A stretch of 64,000 bases of DNA from Mucilaginibacter sp. (GCF_028288225.1 NZ_JAQBOC010000018.1:1-64000), one strand, 5' to 3'. Positions 9,377-19,558 are shown, counted from the stretch's first letter. The notes: generated by a model not told the origin, from the sequence alone. A program made the numbers and translations.

Positions 9377-10657
9377 TTATTGGATCTTTGGTTTAAACGA
9401 GATGTTACCGTTGCTCCAGTAAAACTGCATACCGGAAGCGGACCCTTGTTGCTGGCCGAATTTAATCTGTACATTTTCGTCCAACTGGAAAAAACCGGGC
9501 GAAATATAACGCAATTTAAAAACCTGGTTCCCGCGTTCCGGGTTTTCACAATACAGGGCACCCTCCTTTACATAAAACTTTAGCCCGCCCTCATAAGTTC
9601 CAAGGTAGGCTTGCACAGCCTGGGCGTCTACCGGCCGGTCAACGGCTTTATGCTGATTTGCAGCCCAGGAATTCGGGAATAAAGCTAAAGTGACATCGTC
9701 CAGCGATGCATCCCCCTTAAGTGCAATGTCAGGAATAACCCCGGTGCCTTCCCATTCTGTCCCGGTATGGATATTATACGTATGGGCAAACGGAATGCCC
9801 GCTACAAAGCCATGTCCCAAAAAAACCGGCCCTACCGGATGGGAGCCGCCTGCTGTTTTTTCACCTGCTATAGTTCCCCTTTTTGTCGCCTGCATCGCGT
9901 AGGCGAGATCTTCAGCCGCCGAAACCGTGTTGCTGCTGGTTAATACATACACCGGCATCCGCAGGATAAGCCCGTCGGTGGCTGTTGGGTCCGTCCAGCC
10001 CTTTGCGGTGTCACGCTTGTTGGGGACAATGATATCATTTACCCGGGTCTTGTCCGCAAAAAAATAACTCGCCACCTGTTTAACCATCTCCGGGCTGCCG
10101 CCATGGTTTTCCCGAAGATCGATGATCAATGCTTTGGTATGCCGTACAAAGCGAAAAGCCGCTGTAACGGTTTCTTTGGCGGCGGGGCTAACATCCATAA
10201 ACCCGTTAAATTTTACGTAGCCCACATTGCCTGGTAAAATTTCTGAAGCTGTGAACGCAAAATTACGCTCCGCCATATCGGCATTTCTAAGCGAATCCTG
10301 GTGCGGGTTGGGAGCACGCATTGGCGGAGGCGCACCCATTTGCGCTAGCCGGGGATCGAAATGGAAACCCATGTGCAGGTCAGGACAGGCAGTTTGCAGG
10401 TCGGCCGAGATCCGCGCGGCAAACTGCTGCGGGTCTTTGATAGCCCGGTAGGCGCCCTTTGCCAATTGCCCCTTAAGGTATTTACTCATAACCAGTGCTT
10501 TATCTGTGAAAACATAGTTAGTGATCAATGCTTTGGACAACGTATCGATCACTACCCGTGTGAGTTCCGGCGTCATTACAACGGCAGTAGCCTGCGGCCT
10601 TTCCTGCGCCATGCAGGCTAAGGAAATTGTTAAAAGGAACAATGTTATTTTTTTCAT
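9377..10657 (-). CDS. S41 family peptidase
   Basis: 426 aa; signal peptide; VKFNGF, KALIIDLRENHGGSPEMV, TSSNTVSAAEDLAYAMQATKRGTIAGEKTAGGSHP. Confidence 0.85.
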   Translation of the reverse strand: MKKITLFLLTISLACMAQERPQATAVVMTPELTRVVIDTLSKALITNYVFTDKALVMSKYLKGQLAKGAYRAIKDPQQFAARISADLQTACPDLHMGFHFDPRLAQMGAPPPMRAPNPHQDSLRNADMAERNFAFTASEILPGNVGYVKFNGFMDVSPAAKETVTAAFRFVRHTKALIIDLRENHGGSPEMVKQVASYFFADKTRVNDIIVPNKRDTAKGWTDPTATDGLILRMPVYVLTSSNTVSAAEDLAYAMQATKRGTIAGEKTAGGSHPVGPVFLGHGFVAGIPFAHTYNIHTGTEWEGTGVIPDIALKGDASLDDVTLALFPNSWAANQHKAVDRPVDAQAVQAYLGTYEGGLKFYVKEGALYCENPERGNQVFKLRYISPGFFQLDENVQIKFGQQQGSASGMQFYWSNGNISFKPKIQ

Positions 10658-10800
10658 GGTTTGATTGGTTTAAGATTCAGTTATTACCAGTTCCACACCA
10701 ACTCAGATCACTTGATTGTGCCTGTTGTATAAATTGCCACGGATGGGAACGTGCGGTAACCAAGGTAAGGAAATGTTTTCAATTCTGCATCACAATCCCG

Positions 10801-10855
10801 CTGTCCGTAGGTACTGTGTCTACGGACAAATTATACCCGTAGTCTATGACTACTG
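10801..10855. repeat. Interspersed double-hairpin repeat, copy 1 (ctgtccgtag..ctacggac + gtagtctatgactac)
   Basis: Same motif order at 14464-14517 and, degenerate, at 18107-18157; first hairpin only at 11262-11288. Confidence 0.75.
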
Positions 10856-10950
10856 TATGGCGGAAAGCAACTAACAGGATAATAGTGATGCTTTACAAAC
10901 GTCCTGCACAAATGCCTTTTAATGCTTATTTTCGAAAAAACCAATCCACC

Positions 10951-11238
10951 ATGAAAACTTTAGCCGAATTTAAAGCATCATTAAATTTAGAACAGCCCGC
11001 TAGTGAACTTTCTGTGCAGTTAAAAAGCCTTTGGTACGATGGCAAGGGCGATTGGCACCAGGCACATGCACAAGTTGATCACCTGGATGATCAGGCATCT
11101 GCGTGGGTACATGCCTACCTGCACCGTAAAGAAGGTGATATCCGAAATGCGGATTATTGGTACAGCAAAGCACGCCAAACCCGCCCGAAGCTTTCGCTGG
11201 AAAAGGAATGGGAGCAGTTGGTAGTACAGTTTCTTTGA
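10951..11238 (+). CDS. Hypothetical protein, TPR/Sel1-like helical; start moved from 10846 to MKTLAEFKASL
   Basis: Second half of the 10846-11238 ORF; internal ATG in a normal intergenic context. Confidence 0.55.
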   Translation: MKTLAEFKASLNLEQPASELSVQLKSLWYDGKGDWHQAHAQVDHLDDQASAWVHAYLHRKEGDIRNADYWYSKARQTRPKLSLEKEWEQLVVQFL

Positions 11239-11479
11239 GCGGACTTTTGGAAATCATGCCCGCTGTCCGGGACTGCGTCTACGGACAGTTGGGGGCGTTC
11301 AAACCAATTATCAAGCAAGTGGTTATAAAGGAATTCAAAAAAGGACAATATTCTGATGCAGTTTTTGTATTATTTTAACTAATATTGATCTTGATCTTAA
11401 TGTCGCCTTGGCAATAAGATTATACGGCTTAACCCGCCGGCAGTCCTAAACAATAATTTATCACAAAAAATTTAAAATT

Positions 11480-12496
11480 ATGAGCCAAAATCACAGAATC
11501 GACATCGCTCAACAACCATCGTTTATTCCAGCAGGATGGATTGGTGGTTTTTCCGAAAATCCGCCCAATCAGCCTTATCCAAACGCACAACTTCTTTCAT
11601 CACTGCCTTTTGAAGGAAATTTGGATCACATTCCAAACATTACGCGTATGTTGAGGGCTAAGTGGCCGGAATTTAGCTGGGAGCTAACTAAAGGAGATCC
11701 CGCTACAAGAATGTACCAAATGTTCGCGCCGGATATATCCAGGCTCGGGTATGATAATACCGGAAGAGTCTGGTCTATCATATGCCCTCAACAAGGCGTC
11801 TATTTTCCGACACTGGGTGCTACGATGAATATTGAAGTTACCGTTACCGGAAACAGGGGTTGGATTAACGAGACTGCACCTGAAGAACAGTTATTTGCAG
11901 CAGATATAACCATTAAACCTACCATTTGGTTTAGCCCGGACAGTGTTGACGGGAAGTTTTGGCAACTGCTGCTGAAGTTGGACGACAAATTGAATAACAA
12001 GCTGCCGCTCAGTAAACTTAAAGGAATCAGGATAAATGCAACTGATGAGGGTGGCAAAAATGACATACAAGTGCGGATGGGTGAACGCCCTGATTATCCT
12101 TTTCCTGACCGGGCCAAACATTGGAATGACTATGCATGGGCTGTTGCAAATTTAGCAGTGAGGATAGGAGATATCGATTCAACTTCTGACCCGAAAGCTG
12201 ATGATTTTAACAACCAGGTTATGGAAATTTTTAATTTAGGATCCGGTAATCTGTTACAGGCAGGCAATGTTTTGACCTGGAACCTCTGGGCTGGTTCGCC
12301 TGAGTTAGTAAATCAGGATGAATGGGCACATCACGCAGAATATTGGAGGCATTCAATTGATGTAAACCATCGCCCGCCCGTAGGCGAAGGAAGCGGCATA
12401 GGCGACATTAATGGCAAACCATTTAATGCTGATCAAATTGCTTTAGGTTTAAAAATTGCCGAATTTTCTGCATGGATAGCATGGGAGCTGTTATAA
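11480..12496 (+). CDS. Hypothetical protein, 338 aa
   Basis: Complete ORF with AT-rich upstream region and strong downstream terminator; no recognised family. Confidence 0.65.
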   Translation: MSQNHRIDIAQQPSFIPAGWIGGFSENPPNQPYPNAQLLSSLPFEGNLDHIPNITRMLRAKWPEFSWELTKGDPATRMYQMFAPDISRLGYDNTGRVWSIICPQQGVYFPTLGATMNIEVTVTGNRGWINETAPEEQLFAADITIKPTIWFSPDSVDGKFWQLLLKLDDKLNNKLPLSKLKGIRINATDEGGKNDIQVRMGERPDYPFPDRAKHWNDYAWAVANLAVRIGDIDSTSDPKADDFNNQVMEIFNLGSGNLLQAGNVLTWNLWAGSPELVNQDEWAHHAEYWRHSIDVNHRPPVGEGSGIGDINGKPFNADQIALGLKIAEFSAWIAWELL

Positions 12497-12537
12497 AAAC
12501 ATCGTTTAAAGCTGCCAAAATAGTTTTTAGATAGTAA

Positions 12538-12580
12538 CAAAATCCTGTAAATCGTTTGATTTACAGGATTTTGCGTTTTT
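12538..12580 (+). terminator. Intrinsic terminator, 16-bp stem
   Basis: caaaatcctgtaaatc-gttt-gatttacaggattttg followed by cgttttttg. Confidence 0.85.
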
Positions 12581-12773
12581 TGTCGGGACAGATTGTGGGG
12601 CACGAGTCGCTTTTGCACACCTGGACAGCTCCCAGACTCGCCTGAAAAGGGCCTTGTTGAGGGAACGCGCGAAACGGTGAACTTTTTGGTGGATTTGAAA
12701 GCCATACTGGCCAGGCTGAACAAACCAATAATAATAGATTGTCGCCCGCTCAGCCGCCTGCATCGGTGAAATA

Positions 12774-13343
12774 TTAGGATTTCAGCGGTCCAACGTGTCG
12801 ATAAGTGTTGATGAATAAACCTGTGGGCGTGGTCTTCGAGTCAACAAAAGCAAGTTCCCGGGCGTCAATACTGTCCGACAATAAGCGTTTACCCCGGCCA
12901 AGCAAAACCGGGTAGGTGATGAGCACAACCTCGTCAGCCAGTCCCTGGTCAAGCAGCACGGATGTTAGCGTCGAACTTCCAACCACGATCAGGTTGGGGC
13001 CGTCTGTCGACTTGAGATCGCGAACTGCCGCTATAACGTCCCCGCCCAAATGTTGCACCGGGCCCCATTCCAGGCTGTCGGGCCTGTGGGTTACGATGTA
13101 TTTCGTTGCAGCGTTTATAGCATTTGCCATTGGGAAATCTCCGGCAGTAGGCCAAAAGCCACTAAATATATCGTAGGTGTGGCGGGCAAGCAGCAGGTCA
13201 AAGTTCGGCCCGTATGCCTCCAATAGGATTGCCGCCCCGGCAGGGCTTCGATAGGGTGTCGTCCATGCGCCATAGGTGTAGTCTCCGTCATGTTCTATCA
13301 CGCCATCCAGCGAGATATGTTCAAAAATTCTGATCTTTCTCAT
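12774..13343 (-). CDS. Dihydrofolate reductase family protein (RibD C-terminal-like)
   Basis: MRKIRIFEHISLDGVIE..., LLARHTYDIFSGFWP, LIVVGSSTLTSVLLDQGLADEVVLITYPVLLGRGKRL. Confidence 0.85.
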   Translation of the reverse strand: MRKIRIFEHISLDGVIEHDGDYTYGAWTTPYRSPAGAAILLEAYGPNFDLLLARHTYDIFSGFWPTAGDFPMANAINAATKYIVTHRPDSLEWGPVQHLGGDVIAAVRDLKSTDGPNLIVVGSSTLTSVLLDQGLADEVVLITYPVLLGRGKRLLSDSIDARELAFVDSKTTPTGLFINTYRHVGPLKS

Positions 13344-13427
13344 TTTTTTATAATTAGTTTGTAGATGATTTGACATTAACACTCGTAGTTCGAAAATATT
13401 TATCGAAGCACTTTTTTACGATTATGT

Positions 13428-14303
13428 TTACTTCAAAAAGCCATCCAGGTAACCTAATATGGTACCCGACTGCATCATCACGCCAACATGACTCTGCGAA
13501 GGAACAACGGCCAAATGCGATTTTGGCATCGGTTGCATATCAGCAGATCCGCCACCTCCCAGTAATTGATAGGTTTTCGCCAACTCAACTTTATCCAGGC
13601 CATCATTGTCGCCTGAAATGATCAATACCGGCGATGTAATTTTCGCAATATTGCTGTCGCCCATGTCGAATGACGTAGCGAGAAAACCAAGCATCTGGTC
13701 TATGAACTTTGTCCATTTTGTTTTGTCAGGCGCTACTGCATCATATGCCGTTTTCATCGGGCTATTCGCAAACATTTCAGGCTTCATGTTTTTAAACGCA
13801 TTAGCTATTTGGGGCGCCCAACCCGTACTTTTATAAGTAGAAGAAATGATCACTAATTTTTTTACCCGTTTAGGGCTTTTTATGGTCAACTGGTAAGCCA
13901 CGGAACCACCCATGCTATATCCCACAACATCAGCACTGTCAACTTTTAAATAATTCATTACCCCATCTACATCACTTGCCAGGGTAGCCAGGTCTAATTT
14001 TCTGTCTGAATATGGTGTGTGCCCATGTCCCTGCATTTCAATGGCAATTACTTTTCGTGTTTTTGACAATTCAGGTATTAATTGCCCCCAGTTCCCCTCA
14101 ATGGTCATGAAAGCACCATGCAGCAAAACCAGAGGCGTACCCTCACCATATACTTCGTAATAAACTTTAATACCATTAACAGGTACATAGCCACTGTCGG
14201 CAGGTTTAAGCTGTTGCCCGTTAGACTGAAATACTGTAAAACAAAGCATAGCAATTATTAATACCGGTTTGAGGACATGAGGTCCTTTAAATACTCTTTT
14301 CAT
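13428..14303 (-). CDS. Alpha/beta hydrolase
   Basis: TPLVLLHGAFMT, VVGYSMGGSVAYQL, PVLIISGDNDG, SQSHVGVM. Confidence 0.85.
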   Translation of the reverse strand: MKRVFKGPHVLKPVLIIAMLCFTVFQSNGQQLKPADSGYVPVNGIKVYYEVYGEGTPLVLLHGAFMTIEGNWGQLIPELSKTRKVIAIEMQGHGHTPYSDRKLDLATLASDVDGVMNYLKVDSADVVGYSMGGSVAYQLTIKSPKRVKKLVIISSTYKSTGWAPQIANAFKNMKPEMFANSPMKTAYDAVAPDKTKWTKFIDQMLGFLATSFDMGDSNIAKITSPVLIISGDNDGLDKVELAKTYQLLGGGGSADMQPMPKSHLAVVPSQSHVGVMMQSGTILGYLDGFLK

Positions 14304-14463
14304 AAAATGTAATTTAAATTGTTTTGAGTTTATTGACAATACAAATATCGAAGTCATTTCAGGGTTTTACGCTGTGTAAAAACGACAAATTAAGGGTGGA
14401 ATCGAGACAAGATATTGCCGTTATATCGGAAAAAGAGTATCAGGGGTTCGACTGTAGTCGCCG

Positions 14464-14517
14464 CTGTCCGTAGAACGCGTCTACGGACTATTATGCCTGT
14501 AGTCTGTGACTACAGTA
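14464..14517. repeat. Interspersed double-hairpin repeat, copy 2
   Basis: ctgtccgtagaacgcgtctacggactattatgcctgtagtctgtgactacag. Confidence 0.75.
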
Positions 14518-14613
14518 TCTCAACTGCAACAATCCGACAGATGCGGGCAATTATAAAACTATATCATGGCGAAATGGAACTATGTAGTCCGTGCGCTGGA
14601 GACACAGTCTTCG

Positions 14614-14796
14614 CCGCCCGTTCAAGCGTGCCGCTTGAACGCCCCAAATTTAAGCATCCTGCTTAAATCACTAAATAACATGTAACGAAGTTCGGATTGG
14701 CCCTGCGTGTCCATAAAATAAAAGCAACAGACTTTTATTTTATGCGGGACGCTTAAATTTCTATATATCCAGGCGGCACGCTTGGACAGGCGGGGT
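14614..14796. repeat. ~180-bp interspersed palindromic element, copy A
   Basis: cgcccgttcaagcgtgccgcttgaacgccccaaatttaagcatcctgcttaaatcact..., 3' half tatgcgggacgctta...ggcggcacgcttgga; aligns along its length with 16949-17124. Confidence 0.85.
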
Positions 14797-14929
14797 TTAT
14801 ACAGTCGTTTAAAATTTGTAAATTGCCTGTATATTTAACCGTCAGCTTTAAACAGCTTCGTAACAAACACCTCAACCAGCACACCAATTGAGCCCAAAAA
14901 GACCATAAACCAAGTAAAACAGCTTAACG

Positions 14930-16321
14930 ATGAATAAAATCCTTTACATTATTTTAATTGTTTTTTTGGGTCTAACCACAGCCTCCGGTATATGGAACTT
15001 CATAATCGGGTTCAAAATGGGGCCGGAAATTTACAAGCTCGATTCCTACGTCCAGTGGTTTTTAGTGGGGAACATCACTGCCTTTATAGGATCAATATTA
15101 TTGTTGAAGTATTATTACGATCGAAACTACCGGTTGGCCTTTTTTACAGGAGTCATTGTCGTAATAACAAATCTCGGCTATACCACTGTCCTTTATATCG
15201 CCTTAACGTCAGGAGAATTAAGAAGCTATTATATGCCTGCAGTTCTTCTTAACTTATGCGCTATTATTGTATACGCTGTAGTCCTTATATTTTCAAATAC
15301 ACGAAAAAGATTCTGGTTAAAACTGGTAGGATTTTGCGGGTTGGTGATCGGCCTCGTTTTAGTGTCGGCACTTATTGGAGGCATGTATCCTAAAAATGCA
15401 TGGATTATTAACATATTTGGAAAAATCGCCCAATGGAGTCCGATTGCCTGGTACCTGGTTGATGTTATGTTTATCATGAATTTCGTGGGTGAGTTCAGAA
15501 CATTAAAGACCGAAAATGCGAATGTACCCAGGCAGAGATTTTTAGTAAGCATATTAGGTGTACTTGCGATAGCCGCTGTAGTATTTACAATAACAACTGG
15601 AAAATTATTGGTCAATGAAAGTGATTCGCAATATGATTGGCGAAAAGACACTGCTGTACAGGCGCAGCGATTGGTTTGGTTAGCAGGGGGAGCCAGAACT
15701 TTTGTTGACAGCGAAGGAGACAGCCTGCATTATCTTTTAATAAAGCCACAAAATTATGATAAGCAAAAGAAGTACCCGTTAGTTGTGTGCCTGCCTTATG
15801 GTGGTTACGAGGCCGGAGCGGCCGAGTTACTGTCAACTGATGGCCGCAGAAGTACATACCCTGCATTTATTTTTGTACCCTATTGCCCCGAAGGCGAAGG
15901 CTGGGGAGGTATTCCCGGGTGCGCTTCGCTGGATTTGTTGGTTTATGAAACCATTAGTGCGCTGACCGAGCCGGGAATAGATGTAAAAAGACGTTACGTA
16001 ACAGGTGTATCACGAGGTGGGTATGGAACCTGGCAATTTATTTGTAGCCGTCCCGATATGTTTGCCGCTGCTATGCCAGTTTGCGGAGGAGGCGACCCTG
16101 AACTTGCATCAAAAATTGTTAATATGCCTATATGGGCTTTCCATGGTGCAAATGATAAGAATGTGCCGGTCAGTGGCTCGCGAGATATAATTTCGGCGAT
16201 AAAAAAGGCCGGCGGACACCCGCGATATACGGAATATCCTGATGAAGCGCACAACATTTGGGACAAGGTTAGTGATACGCCGGGTTTATGGAACTGGCTT
16301 TTTGCGCAGAAACGGGAATGA
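14930..16321 (+). CDS. Multi-TM N-terminus fused to a prolyl-oligopeptidase/dienelactone hydrolase-like alpha/beta hydrolase
   Basis: Several hydrophobic helices then YPLVVCLPYGGYEAG, VTGVSRGGYGTWQ (GxSxGG), PIWAFHGANDKNVP, DEAHNIWD. Confidence 0.75.
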   Translation: MNKILYIILIVFLGLTTASGIWNFIIGFKMGPEIYKLDSYVQWFLVGNITAFIGSILLLKYYYDRNYRLAFFTGVIVVITNLGYTTVLYIALTSGELRSYYMPAVLLNLCAIIVYAVVLIFSNTRKRFWLKLVGFCGLVIGLVLVSALIGGMYPKNAWIINIFGKIAQWSPIAWYLVDVMFIMNFVGEFRTLKTENANVPRQRFLVSILGVLAIAAVVFTITTGKLLVNESDSQYDWRKDTAVQAQRLVWLAGGARTFVDSEGDSLHYLLIKPQNYDKQKKYPLVVCLPYGGYEAGAAELLSTDGRRSTYPAFIFVPYCPEGEGWGGIPGCASLDLLVYETISALTEPGIDVKRRYVTGVSRGGYGTWQFICSRPDMFAAAMPVCGGGDPELASKIVNMPIWAFHGANDKNVPVSGSRDIISAIKKAGGHPRYTEYPDEAHNIWDKVSDTPGLWNWLFAQKRE

Positions 16322-16366
16322 TAGAATTTTATGGTTTAGCCTGGCTAATGTTATCAAGACACCATA

Positions 16367-16410
16367 AACAACAAAGCCCGGCATCTCCATATCAGGCTTT
16401 TTGTTCGAAA
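16367..16410. terminator. Dispersed hairpin terminator-like repeat (acaacaaagcccg..caggctttttgttcg)
   Basis: Same hairpin family at 17668-17715 and 30370-30412. Confidence 0.6.
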
Positions 16411-16948
16411 ATTTGTCACCTTATCAGAATAAAAGTAAAAATTTGAAAATAGGGATTAATCAAACACCTTATGATGTAAGAGAGATTATCAAGAAAGACG
16501 GTTTGAAAGATATTACCGGCAACGGCATAGTTGACATTGAAATTGACTTCCTATGATTATGAACACATTCACGCCTATAGCTATGCTTTAAACACAAATA
16601 CCCCTAGGGGTTATATAAGAGGTTAATTGCTTACTAAGAGATTATTATGTCGTAACTGTTTTATTCAATAAAAACATTAATAACATTTGATCGTCTGTGA
16701 CGCCAATATCAATGTTGCATAATTGAATTTTTGTAATTATCTCGTTTATTAAGGAAGTGGTTTCCTGGTCGGTAAACCATGCTTTTATAATAGAATTTGT
16801 ATTCATGTGCACTAATCGAATTGTCAATAAAAAAACTAACCATTTAAAATGCGTCTGCTTTTAATAATTAGTCTTAGATTATACGTAATAGTCTAAAATT
16901 TAGTTACTAAAAAACAATAAAAGATTGACGATACCATTTTTTGTCCCC

Positions 16949-17124
16949 CCGCCCGTTCAAGCGTGCCGCTTGAACGCCCCAAATTCAAGCGTCCCGCTTA
17001 AATCACTAGATAACTTTTAACGAAGTTCTGATTAGCACTGCCTGGTCATAAAATAAGAGCTACAGGCTTTTAATTTAAGCGGGACGCTGCTTAATCCCAG
17101 GGTGCCGCTTGGATAAGCGGGGAC
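16949..17124. repeat. ~180-bp interspersed palindromic element, copy B
   Basis: gcccgttcaagcgtgccgcttgaacgccccaaattcaagcgtcccgcttaaatcactagataact..., 3' taagcgggacgctgctta...ggtgccgcttggataagcgggg. Confidence 0.85.
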
Positions 17125-17157
17125 GTCTATCTCTATATTTCTACCTTATTACGGACA

Positions 17158-17382
17158 TTAGTTGGATAGAATAAAATAAATTTTTTTATGCCTCTTGTTT
17201 CTGGCTATATAGAACCTATCTATTTGTATTACATCAAATTCATTCTTCGAGATGTTATTAAAGTTTAGAAACCAAATTGGTTTTTGTTTTATGTGAACAT
17301 TTACTTTTTTTTCAAACAATGAAAAATTTATTTTTCTTGTTTGAGGTTTTGTAAATGTTGTATCATAGAAACTATTGTTCAT
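17158..17382 (-). CDS. Hypothetical protein or remnant
   Basis: 74-aa ORF directly following 17383-17730 with overlapping taaATG. Confidence 0.3.
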   Translation of the reverse strand: MNNSFYDTTFTKPQTRKINFSLFEKKVNVHIKQKPIWFLNFNNISKNEFDVIQIDRFYIARNKRHKKIYFILSN

Positions 17383-17730
17383 TTAAGAAAATGATCCAAA
17401 TGCACATAATGAATCAAGACAAGAACTATTAAAAAGTTCATAAGCATCTTTAGAAACTATAGGTGGGAACCATCCTTTATTTCTTTGATTCACTTTGTTA
17501 AAGTCCTCGAAATTGTCATAATGTTGTTGATATTCCTGACAAGCAGAAAATAATAGCAGGAAGGGTTTTACTAGTGCTTGTTCTTTGGAGCCATTTAAAT
17601 TCAAATATATGCTAAAAAAAACACTTGATCCAACAAATACTTTGTCTCCGTAAGAATCCTTACTAAGCATAAACAACAAAGCCCGATCCATTTTGCGGAC
17701 CAGGCTTTGTGTCGATCCCCGCCGGTTCAA
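17383..17730 (-). CDS. Hypothetical protein or remnant; N-terminus overlaps a repeat element
   Basis: 115-aa ORF; its start codon region lies inside the repeat at 17668-17730, so the true start is probably MLSKDSYGDKV. Confidence 0.3.
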   Translation of the reverse strand: MNRRGSTQSLVRKMDRALLFMLSKDSYGDKVFVGSSVFFSIYLNLNGSKEQALVKPFLLLFSACQEYQQHYDNFEDFNKVNQRNKGWFPPIVSKDAYELFNSSCLDSLCAFGSFS

Positions 17731-17971
17731 GCGTCCTGCTTGAACCCCAACCCCGGCAGCGTCCCGCTGACGTCACCAAACAACCTTCAGCGGACGTTCC
17801 GGGTAAATACGTATATTCAATCTACCACGATTAGGGTCAAAGTGAGCTCGTCGGTTGAGGCGTTGCCTTGCATGGTAATAAATATGCAGCTATTTTTCCT
17901 ACATTGCAAAATGCCTCATGTAAGCGGGACGCTTACATTTGCCTGGATTCAAGCGGGACGCTTGAACCGGC
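17721..17971. repeat. MITE-like palindromic element with 24-bp terminal inverted repeats, copy C (related to A and B)
   Basis: Left gccggttcaagcgtcctgcttgaa; right ttcaagcgggacgcttgaaccggc (reverse complement with one mismatch); nested gcagcgtcccgctga / taagcgggacgctta. Confidence 0.8.
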
Positions 17972-18106
17972 AGGTGAAATATGCTGATAAAAATTCGAGT
18001 GGGAAAGTGAATAATCTTGCAATCTTCTTTTTAAAAGGGGTTCAATAAATTTAACACGCTCGATTTATTGAACACCTTTCTTGCGTTCTGCTGTAGTCTT
18101 TAACCC

Positions 18107-18157
18107 TCTGTCCGAAGTTTCCGATTATAGATGACTATGCTTGTAGTTTGTGACTAC
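18107..18157. repeat. Interspersed double-hairpin repeat, degenerate copy 3
   Basis: ctgtccgaagtttccgattatagatgactatgcttgtagtttgtgactacac. Confidence 0.55.
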
Positions 18158-18211
18158 ACTAAACACTCCAAACGCTGGGGACACAGTCCCGAACAGCGGG
18201 ATTTTCTTCGG

Positions 18212-18652
18212 TTAAATTTTTCCGTTATAATTTGGGTCAAATTCCACAATCCATTCAATCCCATATTTATCTCTAAACATTCCAGCGTATGTACCCCAGG
18301 GACCCTCGCCAATGGGCCCTTCAATATCTCCGCCTGCTGACAATCCATTAAATATTTTGTCTGCTTCTTCACTGCTTTCTGCACTAACTGATATTTTAGA
18401 CCTGTTTTCGTTTTCGCTTACCCGTCCCATAAATTCGGGAACATCATTGGCAATTAACACATTGTGTTTGCCAATAGGCAAAGCAATGTGCATTATTTTG
18501 TTTTCATCATGTTCCGCTATCGGAAATTCCGCGCTTGATAGTTCCTTGAAACGAACGATCTTTGTGAACTCTCCGCCAAAAACTGATTTGTAAAAAGTGA
18601 ATGCTTCTTCAGCATTTCCGTTGAAGTTGATCCAGGGATTAATTGTTCTCAT
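18212..18652 (-). CDS. VOC family / PhnB-like glyoxalase-fold protein
   Basis: NPWINFNGNAEEAFTFYKSVFGGEF...GGDIEGPIGEGPWGTYAGMFRDKYGIEWIVEF. Confidence 0.9.
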   Translation of the reverse strand: MRTINPWINFNGNAEEAFTFYKSVFGGEFTKIVRFKELSSAEFPIAEHDENKIMHIALPIGKHNVLIANDVPEFMGRVSENENRSKISVSAESSEEADKIFNGLSAGGDIEGPIGEGPWGTYAGMFRDKYGIEWIVEFDPNYNGKI

Positions 18653-18740
18653 AATTTTTATTGTTAAATTGTTAATTTTTTCTGTTTACGCTCTTCAGTT
18701 TTCAGCGTTGCCGTTGTCAATGTGATTATAAAATTTCTTC

Positions 18741-19241
18741 TTATTGTTTTCGTGATAAAGTGACCAACAGATATTCCAGATTTTTTAAGGTCATGGTGAA
18801 GCCTATTTTGAAGCCTTCCAATAATTTCTCCAATCGCTCAAACGATTCATTAAAAATGATAATGTTCACTTTGGTTATGTCATTTTGTTCGCTGAAATTG
18901 TAATCCCAGTCAGACCCCGGTAATTCCCGGTTTTCGTCTTTGTCTGCAAACGCGTTGTACATCTTAAAATTGGTTTTCGGGGTAATGGAAGTATATTCCT
19001 GGACTGCCCAACGCTCCTGCCCATCGGGGCTTATCATCGCATAAAACCGGCGCCCACCCACTTTAAAATCCATATACTTGGTTTTGGCGCGCATCGGTGC
19101 AGGTGCTCCCCATTGGTCCAGTAGTTCTGGTTTTGTAAAAGCATCCCATACCAAAGAAAGTCCGGCGTTAAACTCTCTTGTTATAAATACCGTTTTCGCT
19201 GCTTTGTCAACGTTAAAATCAAATAGCAAATCGTTGTTCAT
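18741..19241 (-). CDS. SRPBCC / AHSA1-like protein
   Basis: [32 protein letters not shown]...; overlaps the ArsR gene at its start. Confidence 0.9.
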   Translation of the reverse strand: MNNDLLFDFNVDKAAKTVFITREFNAGLSLVWDAFTKPELLDQWGAPAPMRAKTKYMDFKVGGRRFYAMISPDGQERWAVQEYTSITPKTNFKMYNAFADKDENRELPGSDWDYNFSEQNDITKVNIIIFNESFERLEKLLEGFKIGFTMTLKNLEYLLVTLSRKQ

Positions 19242-19558
19242 TATTTCTGTTCTTTAATTGATGATAATAATCCGTCAAGTTGATTAAATTGCGTTTCCCA
19301 GTTTTTCCTGAACTGGGCTAACCAATTGTCAAATTCCTGCATTTTTTTTGCATTAAAGTGATAATAAATTTCTCTGCCAGACTGCTCAGGTTTAATCAAT
19401 TCACATTCGTGTAATACTTTAATATGTTTCGATACTGCCTGTCGGCTCATATCAAATTTTTCGGCCATAGCATTTGGTGTTAATGCTTGAATAGCAATTA
19501 AAGTTAATATCGCCCTGCGTGTTGGGTCAGCTATGGCCTGGAATATGTCTTGTTTCAT
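19241..19558 (-). CDS. ArsR-family HTH regulator
   Basis: [22 protein letters not shown]...[19 protein letters not shown]; start placed at the internal MKQD (ORF track gives 19606). Confidence 0.9.
   Translation of the reverse strand: MKQDIFQAIADPTRRAILTLIAIQALTPNAMAEKFDMSRQAVSKHIKVLHECELIKPEQSGREIYYHFNAKKMQEFDNWLAQFRKNWETQFNQLDGLLSSIKEQK

Noticed and set aside
9367-10621. ORFs opposite or overlapping the S41 peptidase (9367-9561, 9380-9583, 9690-9902, 10227-10451, 10361-10621)
   Set aside because: Shadow ORFs of a clear peptidase gene.
16645-16827. 60-aa minus-strand ORF
   Set aside because: Isolated, AT-rich, no recognisable domain; may be a remnant but not supported.
14614-17971. CRISPR array
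   Set aside because: Repeats are palindromic, irregularly spaced and nested; no regular spacers and no cas genes. No CRISPR seen anywhere in the window.
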